Shown here piece by piece: positions 24,708-33,727 of a DNA stretch of 64,000 nt (the first letter of the stretch is position 1; every line of letters begins with the position of its first letter). Source of the DNA: Spirochaetia bacterium (GTDB lineage: Bacteria; Spirochaetota; Spirochaetia; Treponematales; Treponemataceae). Both the position numbers and the translations under genes were made by a program. Location: positions 124,001 to 188,000 of the forward strand of contig CAAGGF010000018.1 in the NCBI GenBank assembly GCA_900769325.1. The letters are read 5' to 3'. The notes under the pieces were generated by a model that made no database searches, was not told the DNA's origin, and worked only from the letters and a program-made list of their open reading frames with translations.

Positions 24708-25907
24708 TCAATGAACATAGCGTCCGTCAAAATCTTTTCCAAGAATAATCGTAAAATCTACATTAGAAGTCGAATTTTCATCAGATTCAGATAAATCGAC
24801 GGTTTCTTCTATGATATTTGAACAATGAATATATTTTCCGACCATTTCAGCCATCTCTTTGTTTCCGATGTGGTCGATAATTACAGTTTTATCGTAATCA
24901 TTTCTGTCTGCGTTGACAGTTCCAAGAACATCGTAACTTGCACCTTTATACAAAATTGCCGTATTATGTGCAAGCCCCTGAATCGTCGTTCCGTTTTGAA
25001 TTTCAAGAACATAAATCCGGGAAGCCATAGTTCCGCTGTTTGAAACTAAAAGCTGGGTAACCTGCTGAACGGCTTCTTTTATATCGCTTCCGTTTCTTGT
25101 AGGCATCAAAAGTTCCTGGCCGTCGATTTCCCTTAATTTTCCAGTGACAGTCTGCCGTTTTATAAGTTCCGTGTCCATTTCAGAAAAAAGTGACATCATT
25201 CTGTACGAATCAGAAAGCGAAAGATTTATGTTCATAAGGTCGTAATATTTTTTGAAAACTTTTTCGCTCTTAAAAACAGACGATTTTTTATCGTGCAATG
25301 CTGAAAAAAATGCCGTTGCAACATTCTGATACCTGTCCTGAACTTCCGTGAAACTCTCTTCCGGGAAAACATATTTTAAATAAGACTCGATTTTATCTCC
25401 GTCAAGATTTACCGCACCAGAAGGAAGAAGATATCGCTTTCCATCATCGCAAGTTACATCTACAGGCGACGGAATAAAAACACGAAGCCCGCCAAGATAA
25501 TCCGTAAGAAGTTTAAAATCTTCAAGTTCAATATTTATATAGAAAGGAATGATACAATTAAGAATTTTTTCAACTTCGCCCTTAAAAACTTCAATTCCTT
25601 TTTCGCGGAAAACAGAATCAAGGCGGTCAGTTCTATTTAAACTCTGATAAATTGCACCGGTATTCGACGGAATGTTCACGACAGCCGCTTTCTGAGTTTC
25701 AGGGTAATAAATCAAGACATTTGAAAAAATACATTTTTTATCGCTGTCAGAAACTAAAAATAAAGTTCTTATAACCTGATCGCCGTACTCAAGATTTTTC
25801 GGTTTTAAAACAAACCAGCTGTAAAGAGAAACTGTAACGACTACAAGAAAAATAAAAATGAGAAAAATAATTCCTTTCTGTTCATCTCGGATTTTATTCT
25901 TTTTCAT
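24708..25907 (-). CDS. LytR-CpsA-Psr (LCP) family membrane protein
   Basis: 399 residues. A basic N-terminus and one membrane span (about 13-33) leave the rest outside. An LCP-like catalytic domain (about 50-270: AVVNIPSNTGAIY, the stretch around LNRTDRLDSVF, LTDYLGGLRVFIP) is followed by a LytR_C domain (about 305-399: RIYVLEIQNGTTIQGLAHNTA). LCP enzymes attach glycopolymers to the wall or membrane. The Arg/Asp set is less complete than in classical LCPs, so the substrate is unclear in a bacterium without teichoic acids. Confidence 0.78.
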   Translation of the reverse strand: MKKNKIRDEQKGIIFLIFIFLVVVTVSLYSWFVLKPKNLEYGDQVIRTLFLVSDSDKKCIFSNVLIYYPETQKAAVVNIPSNTGAIYQSLNRTDRLDSVFREKGIEVFKGEVEKILNCIIPFYINIELEDFKLLTDYLGGLRVFIPSPVDVTCDDGKRYLLPSGAVNLDGDKIESYLKYVFPEESFTEVQDRYQNVATAFFSALHDKKSSVFKSEKVFKKYYDLMNINLSLSDSYRMMSLFSEMDTELIKRQTVTGKLREIDGQELLMPTRNGSDIKEAVQQVTQLLVSNSGTMASRIYVLEIQNGTTIQGLAHNTAILYKGASYDVLGTVNADRNDYDKTVIIDHIGNKEMAEMVGKYIHCSNIIEETVDLSESDENSTSNVDFTIILGKDFDGRYVH

Positions 25908-25917
25908 ACATCACCTT

Positions 25918-26493
25918 TTAAAAAGTCTTAAGAAAACTGTATAATTCAAGAGTTTCCGGCGCGACTTTTTTTCCTTTTTTTTCAAGATAACTTATATTTT
26001 CTTCTATGACGATTTTTAAAAGAGCGTCAAGAGGATTTTTTAAAAGCGTTTTTAAATATTTTTTTGTCATCTGCGGACGACCTGGTTCAATTTTATCGGC
26101 AATATAAAGAATTTTTGAAAGATTGCACATCCCCTTTTTTCCGAGAGTATGAACGGCAACTGCTTCAAGAATTTCAGGATCGTTTACAGAAAAATCGTTT
26201 TTCAATTTTGCAGAAGCAGCTTTTCCGTGAAGGAGAGGAAAATTAGCGTTTTCAGTTTCTGTAATTTCCTCACCCGATAACAATGCAAGGCTTCTCATAG
26301 TTTTTTCGTCAAAATTTTTACAGATATCGTGTGAAAGTCCTGCAAAATAACCTTTATTTCTGTCTTCACCGTAGAGAGCACACATTTTTTCTGAAAGTTT
26401 TGCAGTCCGAAGCGAATGTTTATACCTTGATTTTGAAACATTTTCCTTTAAAAAAACGGAAGTCTTTTTCACAAGTTTTCTAAAATCTTTCAT
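25918..26493 (-). CDS. yqeK: YqeK-type HD-domain hydrolase
   Basis: 191 residues. HD metal motif: the His of YKHSLRTAK, then GLSHDICK, the His of HGKAAS, and AVHTLGKKGM, followed by LYIADKIEPGRP. This order is that of YqeK, described as a symmetrical diadenosine-tetraphosphate hydrolase. It overlaps nadD by four bases (ATGA), the common NadD-YqeK pairing. Confidence 0.9.
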   Translation of the reverse strand: MKDFRKLVKKTSVFLKENVSKSRYKHSLRTAKLSEKMCALYGEDRNKGYFAGLSHDICKNFDEKTMRSLALLSGEEITETENANFPLLHGKAASAKLKNDFSVNDPEILEAVAVHTLGKKGMCNLSKILYIADKIEPGRPQMTKKYLKTLLKNPLDALLKIVIEENISYLEKKGKKVAPETLELYSFLKTF

Positions 26494-27143
26494 TTTTGAT
26501 AAAGCCCTTTCTGTTTAATATACAAATAAACTTCCTGCGGAACAAGATAACGGAAACTTTTTTTCTGACTGATTCGAGCCCTGATTTCTGTTGAAGAAAC
26601 CGGAAGAAGCGGATTTTCAAGCATTATATGAGGGAAAGCAAAATCTTTTTCAAAATCAAACGATGAAAAACTGCCTTCATAACCGCCAATATTCTGATTT
26701 TCAAATTCAGAAACATTTATTCCGTTTCTGTCAGGATGTCGGCGTGCAATTATTAAATCAGTTAAAGATGCAATTTGAGAAGCGTTGTGCCATTTATGAA
26801 ATTCGCGTGCAACTTCTTCACCCATTATAAGGCCAGGTTTTCCGTCAAGCGAAGAAGAATATTTTTCAAGAAGAAATTTCAAGGTATCGTAAGTATAACT
26901 TAAACCGCTTTTTTGAATTTCAAAAGGTTCTGCACAAAAAAAATCTGTTGAATCACAGAATTTTTTAACCATATTGAACCGTTCGTCGCAAGAAACAGAG
27001 CCGTTGAGTTTTTTATGAGGCGGATTTCCGGCAGGAACAAAAATAATTTTGTCATAGCCCAAATCAATTTTTACCGTATCAGCTAACAGAGCGTGTCCCA
27101 AATGAAGGGGATTAAACGAGCCGCCTAAAATTGCAATTCTCAC
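26490..27143 (-). CDS. nadD: Nicotinate-nucleotide adenylyltransferase NadD
   Basis: Adenylates nicotinate mononucleotide in NAD synthesis. It is 217 residues. The nucleotidyltransferase motif GGSFNPLHLGH is at residues 7-17; VPAGNPPHK and the C-terminal PVSSTEIR complete the signature. It overlaps obg upstream and yqeK downstream by four bases each, so it is tightly coupled. Confidence 0.96.
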   Translation of the reverse strand: MRIAILGGSFNPLHLGHALLADTVKIDLGYDKIIFVPAGNPPHKKLNGSVSCDERFNMVKKFCDSTDFFCAEPFEIQKSGLSYTYDTLKFLLEKYSSSLDGKPGLIMGEEVAREFHKWHNASQIASLTDLIIARRHPDRNGINVSEFENQNIGGYEGSFSSFDFEKDFAFPHIMLENPLLPVSSTEIRARISQKKSFRYLVPQEVYLYIKQKGLYQK

Positions 27144-28255
27144 ATTTCGCTCCCAGGATACTGAACTTCCATATCTTCATCGACTGATCTGTCATCCATA
27201 AAAGAAGATGCAATTTTTTTAGTTTTATTTGAAGTTTCTTCGTCGCCTATACCTTCAAGTTTATTCACCAAAGTGATAATCGATTTTTTTGCATTCTGCA
27301 TGCCGATATTATTCATCACAGAAACAGGAATTACAGGAATTTCTGGTTCGGTCTTGTGAATTTCTTCGATAATTTCGCTTGCATTTTGTTCTGCACCTTC
27401 GATATCGATTTTATTTACAAGAACTATTCTAGGCTTTTCAAGAAGATCAGAAGAATAATTTTCTAATTCCGAACACAAAGTTTTATACGCTGAAAGATAA
27501 TTTTCATCAGAAGAATCAATCATAAAAAGAAGGCATTGCGTTCTGCTTATATGCTTTAAAAAATCAAATCCAAGCCCAACTCCTTCACTTGCCCCTTCGA
27601 TGATTCCCGGAATATCTGCAATAATTATATCCTGTTCATCATCTACGCGCAAAACTCCAAGGTGTGGAATTTTTGTTGTAAACGGATACGGTGCGATTTT
27701 TGGACGGGCATTTGTAAACGCAGTAAGAAGAGAAGATTTTCCTGCATTCGGAAAACCAACAAGTCCTACATCAGCCATAATCGTAAGTTCAAGTTTTAAA
27801 AGCCTTATTTCTCCCGGTTTTCCGTCGTGTGCATAACGCGGTGCCTGATTTGTAGAAGATTTAAAATGAACATTTCCCCAGCCGCCTTTTCCACCTTCAA
27901 GAAAAATAAAATCTTCATCATCGGAAGAAAATTCGTGTATAAACTCGCCTGTTTCTGCATCAGAAATTGAAGTTCCCGGAGGAACAGGAATTACAACATC
28001 TTCTCCGTCACGCCCGAATTTGTTCCAGCCCATTCCGTCAGCACCGTTTTTTGCTTTATAAATTCTGTGATGGCGAAGTTTTGCAAGAGTCCTGACATTC
28101 TTTTTTACCGTAAAAACTACATCCCCGCCTTTTCCACCGTCACCGCCGTTAGGACCTCCACGCGGAATATATTTTTCACGGCGAAATGCAATACAACCGT
28201 TTCCGCCTTTTCCAGAATGAACTTCGATTATCGCTTCATCAGCAAAATTTATCAT
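27140..28255 (-). CDS. obg: GTPase Obg/CgtA
   Basis: Ribosome-assembly and stress GTPase. 371 residues from the ATG at 28253-28255, chosen for GAGG upstream and the conserved MINFADEAIIEV start (an in-frame start at 28306 lies in the terminator hairpin). The glycine-rich Obg fold covers residues 1-158. G1 is GFPNAGKSS (167-175), G3 DIPGIIEGA, G4 NKID. The chain ends about 30 residues after the G domain, so the optional C-terminal OCT domain is absent. It ends overlapping nadD. Confidence 0.96.
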   Translation of the reverse strand: MINFADEAIIEVHSGKGGNGCIAFRREKYIPRGGPNGGDGGKGGDVVFTVKKNVRTLAKLRHHRIYKAKNGADGMGWNKFGRDGEDVVIPVPPGTSISDAETGEFIHEFSSDDEDFIFLEGGKGGWGNVHFKSSTNQAPRYAHDGKPGEIRLLKLELTIMADVGLVGFPNAGKSSLLTAFTNARPKIAPYPFTTKIPHLGVLRVDDEQDIIIADIPGIIEGASEGVGLGFDFLKHISRTQCLLFMIDSSDENYLSAYKTLCSELENYSSDLLEKPRIVLVNKIDIEGAEQNASEIIEEIHKTEPEIPVIPVSVMNNIGMQNAKKSIITLVNKLEGIGDEETSNKTKKIASSFMDDRSVDEDMEVQYPGSEM

Positions 28256-28269
28256 AAAAACCTCAAAAC

Positions 28270-28303
28270 AAAAAAAGCCCGGAAGACAAAAATCAACCGG
28301 GCT
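28270..28303 (-). terminator. Terminator-like hairpin between rpmA and obg
   Basis: Minus strand AGCCCGG (28303-28297), 14-base loop, CCGGGCT (28282-28276), then TTTTTT. It would end or attenuate the ribosomal-protein transcript before obg, lowering obg-nadD-yqeK-LCP-rsfS expression relative to L21 and L27. Confidence 0.8.
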
Positions 28304-28321
28304 CAATCTAAAAATAAAATA

Positions 28322-28570
28322 CTACGCTTCAACAGAGATGAATTTTCTGTTCATTCTTTCTGAATAAACTACTTTTCCATCTGCTGTAGCAAAAAGGCTG
28401 TCATCTCCAGCTCTTTTTACATTATTTCCTGGATAGAATTTTGTTCCGCGCTGTCTTACAAGAATTGAACCAGCTGTAACAGATTCTCCAGCATATTTTT
28501 TTATACCCAGATTTTTTGGATTGGAATCACGACCGTTTTTAGCACCGCTTCCGCCTCTAGTTCTTCCCAT
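28322..28570 (-). CDS. rpmA: 50S ribosomal protein L27
   Basis: 82 residues; L27's N-terminus reaches the peptidyl-transferase centre. Begins [19 protein letters not shown], then [11 protein letters not shown] and [13 protein letters not shown]. There is no N-terminal leader ending in FF/LF-A of the kind cleaved by Prp, and an in-frame TAG four codons upstream rules out a longer form. TAGGAG precedes the ATG. Confidence 0.97.
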   Translation of the reverse strand: MGRTRGGSGAKNGRDSNPKNLGIKKYAGESVTAGSILVRQRGTKFYPGNNVKRAGDDSLFATADGKVVYSERMNRKFISVEA

Positions 28571-28597
28571 AATAGTCTCCTATAGAAATTTACTAAA

Positions 28598-28939
28598 TCA
28601 ATTTACAGTTTTTACAAACCTTACATATTCAGGATATTCTTTTGAAATAGAAGAAAAACCTTTTTCCAAAAAATCACCAGAATATTTAAGTTCAGCCTTT
28701 AAATCATCTGACAATGAATGGCTTTCATTTTTTACGCTGAATTCGATATCACCTTTTTTTACGGAAACATCAAGATTCAGATTTTTTAGTTCAGAAAGAA
28801 CCTGCAGCACAGTCCGCATTAAAATGGAAATTGCACTGCAAACTATATCTGAACCAGACTCAGCATACCCGGCATGTCCCTTTGCAGAACACGAAAGAAG
28901 TTCGCCAGAAGAAGCACGCTGAAGCAAAATTTTTGTCAT
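28598..28939 (-). CDS. prp: Prp-type ribosomal-processing cysteine protease
   Basis: 113 residues. The Prp signature GHAGYAESGSDIVCSAIS carries the catalytic His22 and Cys34 at the positions known for staphylococcal Prp. In Firmicutes this protease removes the N-terminal extension of L27. The gene lies between rplU and rpmA as usual, and its ATG shares one base with the rplU stop (TAATG). The L27 in the same operon has no extension, so the substrate here is unclear. Confidence 0.92.
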   Translation of the reverse strand: MTKILLQRASSGELLSCSAKGHAGYAESGSDIVCSAISILMRTVLQVLSELKNLNLDVSVKKGDIEFSVKNESHSLSDDLKAELKYSGDFLEKGFSSISKEYPEYVRFVKTVN

Positions 28940-29253
28940 TATGCAAGAACGATGTCTTCTACACGAACATTTGTATACTGCTGTCTATGTCCGATAAGAC
29001 GATGATAATCTTTTTTAGATTTGTATTTTAATACAAGAACTTTCTTATCGCGGAAAGAATCTTCTACAACAATCTGAACTTTTGCACCTTTTACATACGG
29101 TGTACCAACTGATACTTTATCACCATCACTTACAAGAAGAACTGAATCAACATCAATTTTTGCACCTTTTTCAGCATCAAGCTTATCTACTGTAAGGACT
29201 GCTCCCTTTTCTGCTTTATACTGTTTGCCCTTATATTCAACAAGTGCGTACAT
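28939..29253 (-). CDS. rplU: 50S ribosomal protein L21
   Basis: 104 residues, normal length. MYALVEYKGKQYKAEKGAVL, the VLLVSDGDKVSVGTPYV stretch and YKSKKDYHRLIGHRQ are L21 signatures. AGAGGTG precedes the ATG. First gene of the rplU-prp-rpmA operon, with a leader of about 85 bases in which I saw no recognisable protein-binding motif. Confidence 0.97.
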   Translation of the reverse strand: MYALVEYKGKQYKAEKGAVLTVDKLDAEKGAKIDVDSVLLVSDGDKVSVGTPYVKGAKVQIVVEDSFRDKKVLVLKYKSKKDYHRLIGHRQQYTNVRVEDIVLA

Positions 29254-29346
29254 AAAAAAACACCTCTAATAATTTAAAATCTTATATGCAAATCGTGCAG
29301 TATTTAACGGGATATACCACAAAATTTTACCATACAGAATATTGTT

Positions 29347-29375
29347 ATATTATATAAAAATCAACCTATTGTCAA
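29347..29375 (-). promoter_or_regulatory. Promoter of the rplU operon
   Basis: Minus strand TTGACA (29375-29370), then TAATAT (29352-29347) with a 17-base spacer. An overlapping TATAAT (29354-29349) has a 15-base spacer. It lies in the 141-base gap after htrA, with no terminator visible in that gap. Confidence 0.65.
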
Positions 29376-29394
29376 TATTTACACAATAAGAATT

Positions 29395-30876
29395 TTAGAA
29401 TTTAAATGTACCTGTCGTAATTGTTCCGCCATTTGCATAAATATCAAAATTGATTGATTTATCGGCCTTTGCAAGTTCATTGTAAAATTCCTGAAGATTC
29501 GTAACTTTTACGCCGTTTACACCAGTAATAACATCCTGTTTTGAAATTCGAAGGAAAGCAGCTGGCGTTTTTTCCTGAACATCAGAGACGATTACGCCTT
29601 TGATTGATTTATCCAAATCAAGTTTTTCACGAATTTCTTCTGTGATAGGAGATGCAATAAATCCCGGCCAGAGTTTTTTATCATCGACAACTTTTTCTGA
29701 GCGTTCTTCAATTTTTACGGAAAGTTTTAAAGTTTTTCCGTTTCTGATTACTTCAAATTCGGCATCAGTTCCGCTTTGCAAAAGTCCGACATCGCGTGTA
29801 AGCTGAGTGACATCTTTTACCTTATGACCGTTGAGCGACACAATGAAATCTCCAGGCTTTATTCCGCCTTTATAAGAAGGTGAACCGATGAAAAGCTGAG
29901 AAACTAAAGCACCTTGTGTATTTTCAAGTCCAAGGCTCTTTTTATATTCAGGATTTGCCTCGATTAAAAGAACTCCAAGCCAGCCGTAAGCAACTTTTCC
30001 GTCTTTTATAAACGAATCAATTGAATTTTTAATGTTGTTAATTGGAATTGAAAAGCCAAGTCCCTGTGAACCGCCGGAATTTGAAGCAATCCATGTGTTG
30101 ATTCCGACTACTTCACCGTAAATATTTACAAGAGGTCCGCCTGAGTTTCCCTGGTTAATTGCGGCATCAGTCTGAATAAAATCGCTTAAATTTCCAATGC
30201 CGGAACCTGAACGGCCTTTTGCACTGATAATTCCCTGAGTTACAGACTGAGCAAAACCTAAAGGAGCACCCATCGCAAAACAAATGTCGCCAGTTTCAAG
30301 TTCATCTGAATTTCCAAGAACTGCTACAGGAATCGATTCATCGTCTGATTCAAAAGAAACTAAAGCGATGTCCATTCGGCTGTCAGCGCCTACGAGTTTT
30401 CCTTCAAATTCTCGTTCATCATTTAATTTTATTGAAATTTTTGAAGCGTTTCCTGCAACATGATTGTTTGTAAGAACATACAAAGTTTTTCCAGATCTTC
30501 TTACAATTACACCTGAACCAAGCCCTTTTTGTTCCCGTTCGCGTGTTTTTCCTTTCTTTTTGCCATCCCCGCTATTCCCGAACGGAAAACCGAAAAAGAA
30601 GTCTTCAAAATCGTCAAACGGAGAAGAAACTTCGACTGTTTCTGTAACATCAACTTCTACAACTGACGGCAAAACGCCTTTGCTGATTGCCCTGAAAGAA
30701 TTTTGCAATGCTTCTACAACTTTTAAGTCGTTTTTTGGAATATCGACAGAAGATTCAGCATACAAAGTAGCAGCATTTCCTGAAACTTTTACCCTATTGC
30801 AGGAAAGTGAAATAACTCCAAAAGATAAAATTGCTGCTCCACAAACACCTAAAACACATTTAGTCCACATTTTCAT
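29395..30876 (-). CDS. htrA: HtrA/DegP-type envelope serine protease
   Basis: Periplasmic quality-control protease. 493 residues from the ATG at 30874-30876, chosen because GGGGG lies upstream (a TTG 21 bases earlier is not needed). The hydrophobic N-terminus ends ISLSC (Cys26), so it may be a lipoprotein or membrane-anchored. Catalytic His139 (LTNNHVAG), Asp169 (DSRMDIAL) and Ser245 (QGNSGGPL) are present, followed by two PDZ domains (about 290-380 and 400-490). A Gly/Lys/Arg insertion near 100-118 is the flexible loop before the protease core. Confidence 0.94.
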   Translation of the reverse strand: MKMWTKCVLGVCGAAILSFGVISLSCNRVKVSGNAATLYAESSVDIPKNDLKVVEALQNSFRAISKGVLPSVVEVDVTETVEVSSPFDDFEDFFFGFPFGNSGDGKKKGKTREREQKGLGSGVIVRRSGKTLYVLTNNHVAGNASKISIKLNDEREFEGKLVGADSRMDIALVSFESDDESIPVAVLGNSDELETGDICFAMGAPLGFAQSVTQGIISAKGRSGSGIGNLSDFIQTDAAINQGNSGGPLVNIYGEVVGINTWIASNSGGSQGLGFSIPINNIKNSIDSFIKDGKVAYGWLGVLLIEANPEYKKSLGLENTQGALVSQLFIGSPSYKGGIKPGDFIVSLNGHKVKDVTQLTRDVGLLQSGTDAEFEVIRNGKTLKLSVKIEERSEKVVDDKKLWPGFIASPITEEIREKLDLDKSIKGVIVSDVQEKTPAAFLRISKQDVITGVNGVKVTNLQEFYNELAKADKSINFDIYANGGTITTGTFKF

Positions 30877-31022
30877 AAGAATTACCCCCAGAAACAAATT
30901 CGGGCTTGAAAAATAATGTCACCATTAAATCAACCCCCTTTTTATAATAAAATCAAATACCGCTCCAAAAGTTACAGTAAGATTCAGGTTAAAATTCTTT
31001 TACGAAAAACCTAAAGGAATTC

Positions 31023-31787
31023 TTACAGATATTTTTTATAATTCAAATCTGTTAAAATTTCCGTGTGGTCTTCAAAAACTGCGACAGTATGTTCTTCGTG
31101 AGCAGAACAAAGCCCGTCATCAGTTAAAACCGTCCAGTTATTTTTATGAACATGAACTGAAGGAGTTCCAAGATTAATCATCGGTTCAATTGCAAGAACC
31201 ATTCCCGGCTGAATTCTAGGATTTGCCCCGGAAGAAGGACTGTTCGGGACATTAGGTTCTTCGTGAACATCAATTCCGACTCCGTGACCACAATAATCGT
31301 AAACTACACCGTAACCGTGTTTTTTTGCAATTTCATAAACTGCAGAAGTAATGTCGCTGATTCTGTTTCCAACGCGGCAGGCATCGATTCCGGCATAAAG
31401 GCATTCAAGAGTTACTTCATCGAGTTTTCGCCATTCAGGCCTTACATTTCCGACTAAAACTGAATGAGTCGAATCGCTTATAAAACCGTTTAAATCAATT
31501 CCGACATCAATGGAAACTAAATCACCATCGTGAATAATTCTTTTTTTAGACGGAAGACCGTGAATGACTTCTTCGTTTATGCTTACACAGGCCGCCGACG
31601 GAAATCCTTCACGAAACCATGCAGGTTTTCCTCCTGAACGAGTGATAAAAGTCCTGCACAAATCATCGACATCTTTTGTAGACATTCCGGCCTTAACTTT
31701 AGGAAGAATTTCGTTGAACATATCAGCAAGAAGATGGCATGATTTTCTGATTCCGTTGATTTCATCTTCGTTTTTTAATCTTATCAT
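31023..31787 (-). CDS. map: Methionine aminopeptidase, type I
   Basis: Removes the initiator Met. It is 254 residues. The metal ligands are visible: the Asp pair in SIDVGIDLNGFISDST, the His in CGHGVGIDVHEEP, and the Glu residues in LAIEPM and HEEHTVAV. There is no N-terminal extension. TGGAG precedes the ATG. It is the last gene of a long minus-strand run that begins at secG. Confidence 0.95.
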   Translation of the reverse strand: MIRLKNEDEINGIRKSCHLLADMFNEILPKVKAGMSTKDVDDLCRTFITRSGGKPAWFREGFPSAACVSINEEVIHGLPSKKRIIHDGDLVSIDVGIDLNGFISDSTHSVLVGNVRPEWRKLDEVTLECLYAGIDACRVGNRISDITSAVYEIAKKHGYGVVYDYCGHGVGIDVHEEPNVPNSPSSGANPRIQPGMVLAIEPMINLGTPSVHVHKNNWTVLTDDGLCSAHEEHTVAVFEDHTEILTDLNYKKYL

Positions 31788-31800
31788 AGATAACTCCAGT

Positions 31801-32559
31801 TTATTTTATTTTCAAAGTAAGACGAACAGCCTCGTCCTTACAAATTTTTGCAGTATAATAATCACCGATTCTTTTATAACATTCTGACATTTTTGTGAGA
31901 AAAAAAACATCGTCATTCACGGAAAATTTTAATTCCAAAGCCCTTTCCCAGACATCGATTGCAAGTTCATCGTTTAAAACTCCGTCAATGTTGTGGCGAA
32001 GAATGTTTAAAGTAAAAGAAAGAACTTCCGGGAAAAAGAATTTAAAATAATTGAAATTCCATTCAAGGCGGATAATTTCTTCTAAAAGCAAAAATGCATC
32101 GTAATATTCTTTTCTGGAAACAAGTTCTTCTGAAAGAATAAAACCGTAATCCATGAAATCTTCGCGGGAAAACCATTTTTTAAGCGAAAAAGGGCTTGAC
32201 CTCATGTTCATTTTTTTGAATTCCAAAACCGCTTCGTCTTCCCTTCCGTGCATTAAATCAAAAAAAATAAGCTTTGCCCTGCTTTCATCGTCAAACCTTG
32301 CAGCAAGCCATGTGTGATAATCAAAACCACGGTTTTCTTCCTGTTTTTTTTCTTGAGTAAAACCCTGATAGAAAACCGTCTGCGATTTTAATTCGATTAG
32401 CGCTTCATAAGCTTGAACTAAAACCCTGAATTCTTTTGCATCGTTAGAAGAAGATGTATCGGGGTGAAGAAGTTTTGCCTTTTTTCTGTACGCTTTTTTT
32501 ATTTCGGAAGCACTTGCATTTTCTCTTACGCCTAAAATCTGGTAATAATTCATAATCAA
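31801..32559 (-). CDS. J-domain protein with a unique C-terminal helical region
   Basis: 252 residues. Residues 3-55 form a J-domain ([23 protein letters not shown]) with the HPD tripeptide, which activates DnaK-type chaperones. There is no G/F region, zinc centre or DnaJ substrate domain. The rest (about 80-252) is helical and acidic/aromatic, with no family I recognise. A specialised Hsp70 co-chaperone is the likely role. It overlaps the Usp gene by four bases. Confidence 0.82.
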   Translation of the reverse strand: MIMNYYQILGVRENASASEIKKAYRKKAKLLHPDTSSSNDAKEFRVLVQAYEALIELKSQTVFYQGFTQEKKQEENRGFDYHTWLAARFDDESRAKLIFFDLMHGREDEAVLEFKKMNMRSSPFSLKKWFSREDFMDYGFILSEELVSRKEYYDAFLLLEEIIRLEWNFNYFKFFFPEVLSFTLNILRHNIDGVLNDELAIDVWERALELKFSVNDDVFFLTKMSECYKRIGDYYTAKICKDEAVRLTLKIK

Positions 32560-33065
32560 ATAACTTTAAAAATATCGTCAACTTCCGGTTTGTGAACGAT
32601 TAAAACGGGACAATCTGCAAGGGATGAAACTTCATTTTTTACGGAAAATTTTGAAGATGTCCTCCTCTGCATATTTTCAGCATAATTATTCTGAATTACC
32701 TGTTTTCCACCCATTATAATAAGGTCTGCTTCAAAATTTTTTGCCGCTTTTAAAATTTCAGAACAAACGGCACCTTCTAAAAGTTCTGATTCAGCCTTTA
32801 TTCCCTTTAACTTTGCAAGATTTAAAACATAATCAAGATAATTTTTTCCGTCACGGTTAAGATTTAATTCGTAATCCTGACTTTCCTGAGTGACAAGAAA
32901 GCGAGAACTTGTAAGGAATTTTATAGTCTGCGTGTCTACGACGAAAACAAATTTTAAATTCATTTTGTTCTGCTTTGCAAGAATTATCGAATATTTTGCA
33001 GCCTGAATAGACGCTTTTGAACCGTTTATACAGACTAAAGCATTTTTAATTAACGGTTTTGCCAT
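32556..33065 (-). CDS. Universal stress protein (UspA family)
   Basis: 169 residues. Starts [20 protein letters not shown], the usual Usp strand-loop-helix. It ends with the family pattern [10 protein letters not shown] and [11 protein letters not shown]. The ATP-loop pattern GxxGx9GS is disturbed by an insertion (a [15 protein letters not shown] stretch) and has no clear match, so nucleotide binding is uncertain. It sits directly after the V-ATPase genes and is probably co-transcribed with them. Confidence 0.85.
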   Translation of the reverse strand: MAKPLIKNALVCINGSKASIQAAKYSIILAKQNKMNLKFVFVVDTQTIKFLTSSRFLVTQESQDYELNLNRDGKNYLDYVLNLAKLKGIKAESELLEGAVCSEILKAAKNFEADLIIMGGKQVIQNNYAENMQRRTSSKFSVKNEVSSLADCPVLIVHKPEVDDIFKVI

Positions 33066-33076
33066 ATCTCACCTTT

Positions 33077-33712
33077 TTAAATCTCATTTTCTTTTCTTTG
33101 AGTGCGTTTTTTAAGTGCTTTCAAAACAAAAATATTTTCGCGCTCCTTTTCTTCAAGAACATTTTCTATATATTTTTTAGTTTCTTCTGCCTCTGGAATT
33201 ACAATTTTATCAAGTGCATTTACGCGCCTCTGGGTTCTCTTTACTTCATCTGCAAGATGCCAGACAATCGTCCTTATGCTTGCCATCTGAGTGATAAGCG
33301 ACAAAAGCGTAAAAAATTTTTCTATTACATTGTCAGTCGTTGCAAAAGTTCCCTGGTAAGAATAAAAAAGTTCTCGTTTTGGAAGCTGAACATCAAGCGA
33401 AGAAAAACTCATTCCACCGATTACAAACTTTTTTTCCTGCATACCGAATTCGTAATGAACGGAATGGCTGATTCTGCGGATTTGGTCTGAACCGTTTGCC
33501 ATAAGCATCTGTTTAAAAGCCGGATACGCTTCTTTTGTCGCACGGTCAATATCATCTTCAAGCATTTTGACTTTTTCAACCAGATTCATTAATTCCTGAA
33601 CTAAAAGTTCCCTTTTTTGCTCAAGAAGATCGTAGCCGTTTTTGGAAACCTGAAGCTTTTCCTTCATTACAAGGAGATTCGATTTTGTCGGTGCAATGTT
33701 TAACTTCGCCAT
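33077..33712 (-). CDS. atpD: V-type ATP synthase subunit D
   Basis: Central-stalk subunit that rotates inside the A3B3 head. It is 211 residues. LNIAPTKSNLLVMKEKL at the N-terminus and the C-terminal KTQRRVNAL-like helix (VKRTQRRVNALDKIVIPE) are family signatures; both ends are long coiled coils. AGAGG precedes the ATG. Last of the nine ATPase genes. Confidence 0.95.
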   Translation of the reverse strand: MAKLNIAPTKSNLLVMKEKLQVSKNGYDLLEQKRELLVQELMNLVEKVKMLEDDIDRATKEAYPAFKQMLMANGSDQIRRISHSVHYEFGMQEKKFVIGGMSFSSLDVQLPKRELFYSYQGTFATTDNVIEKFFTLLSLITQMASIRTIVWHLADEVKRTQRRVNALDKIVIPEAEETKKYIENVLEEKERENIFVLKALKKRTQRKENEI

Positions 33713-33727
33713 TTTGTTATGCCTCTT

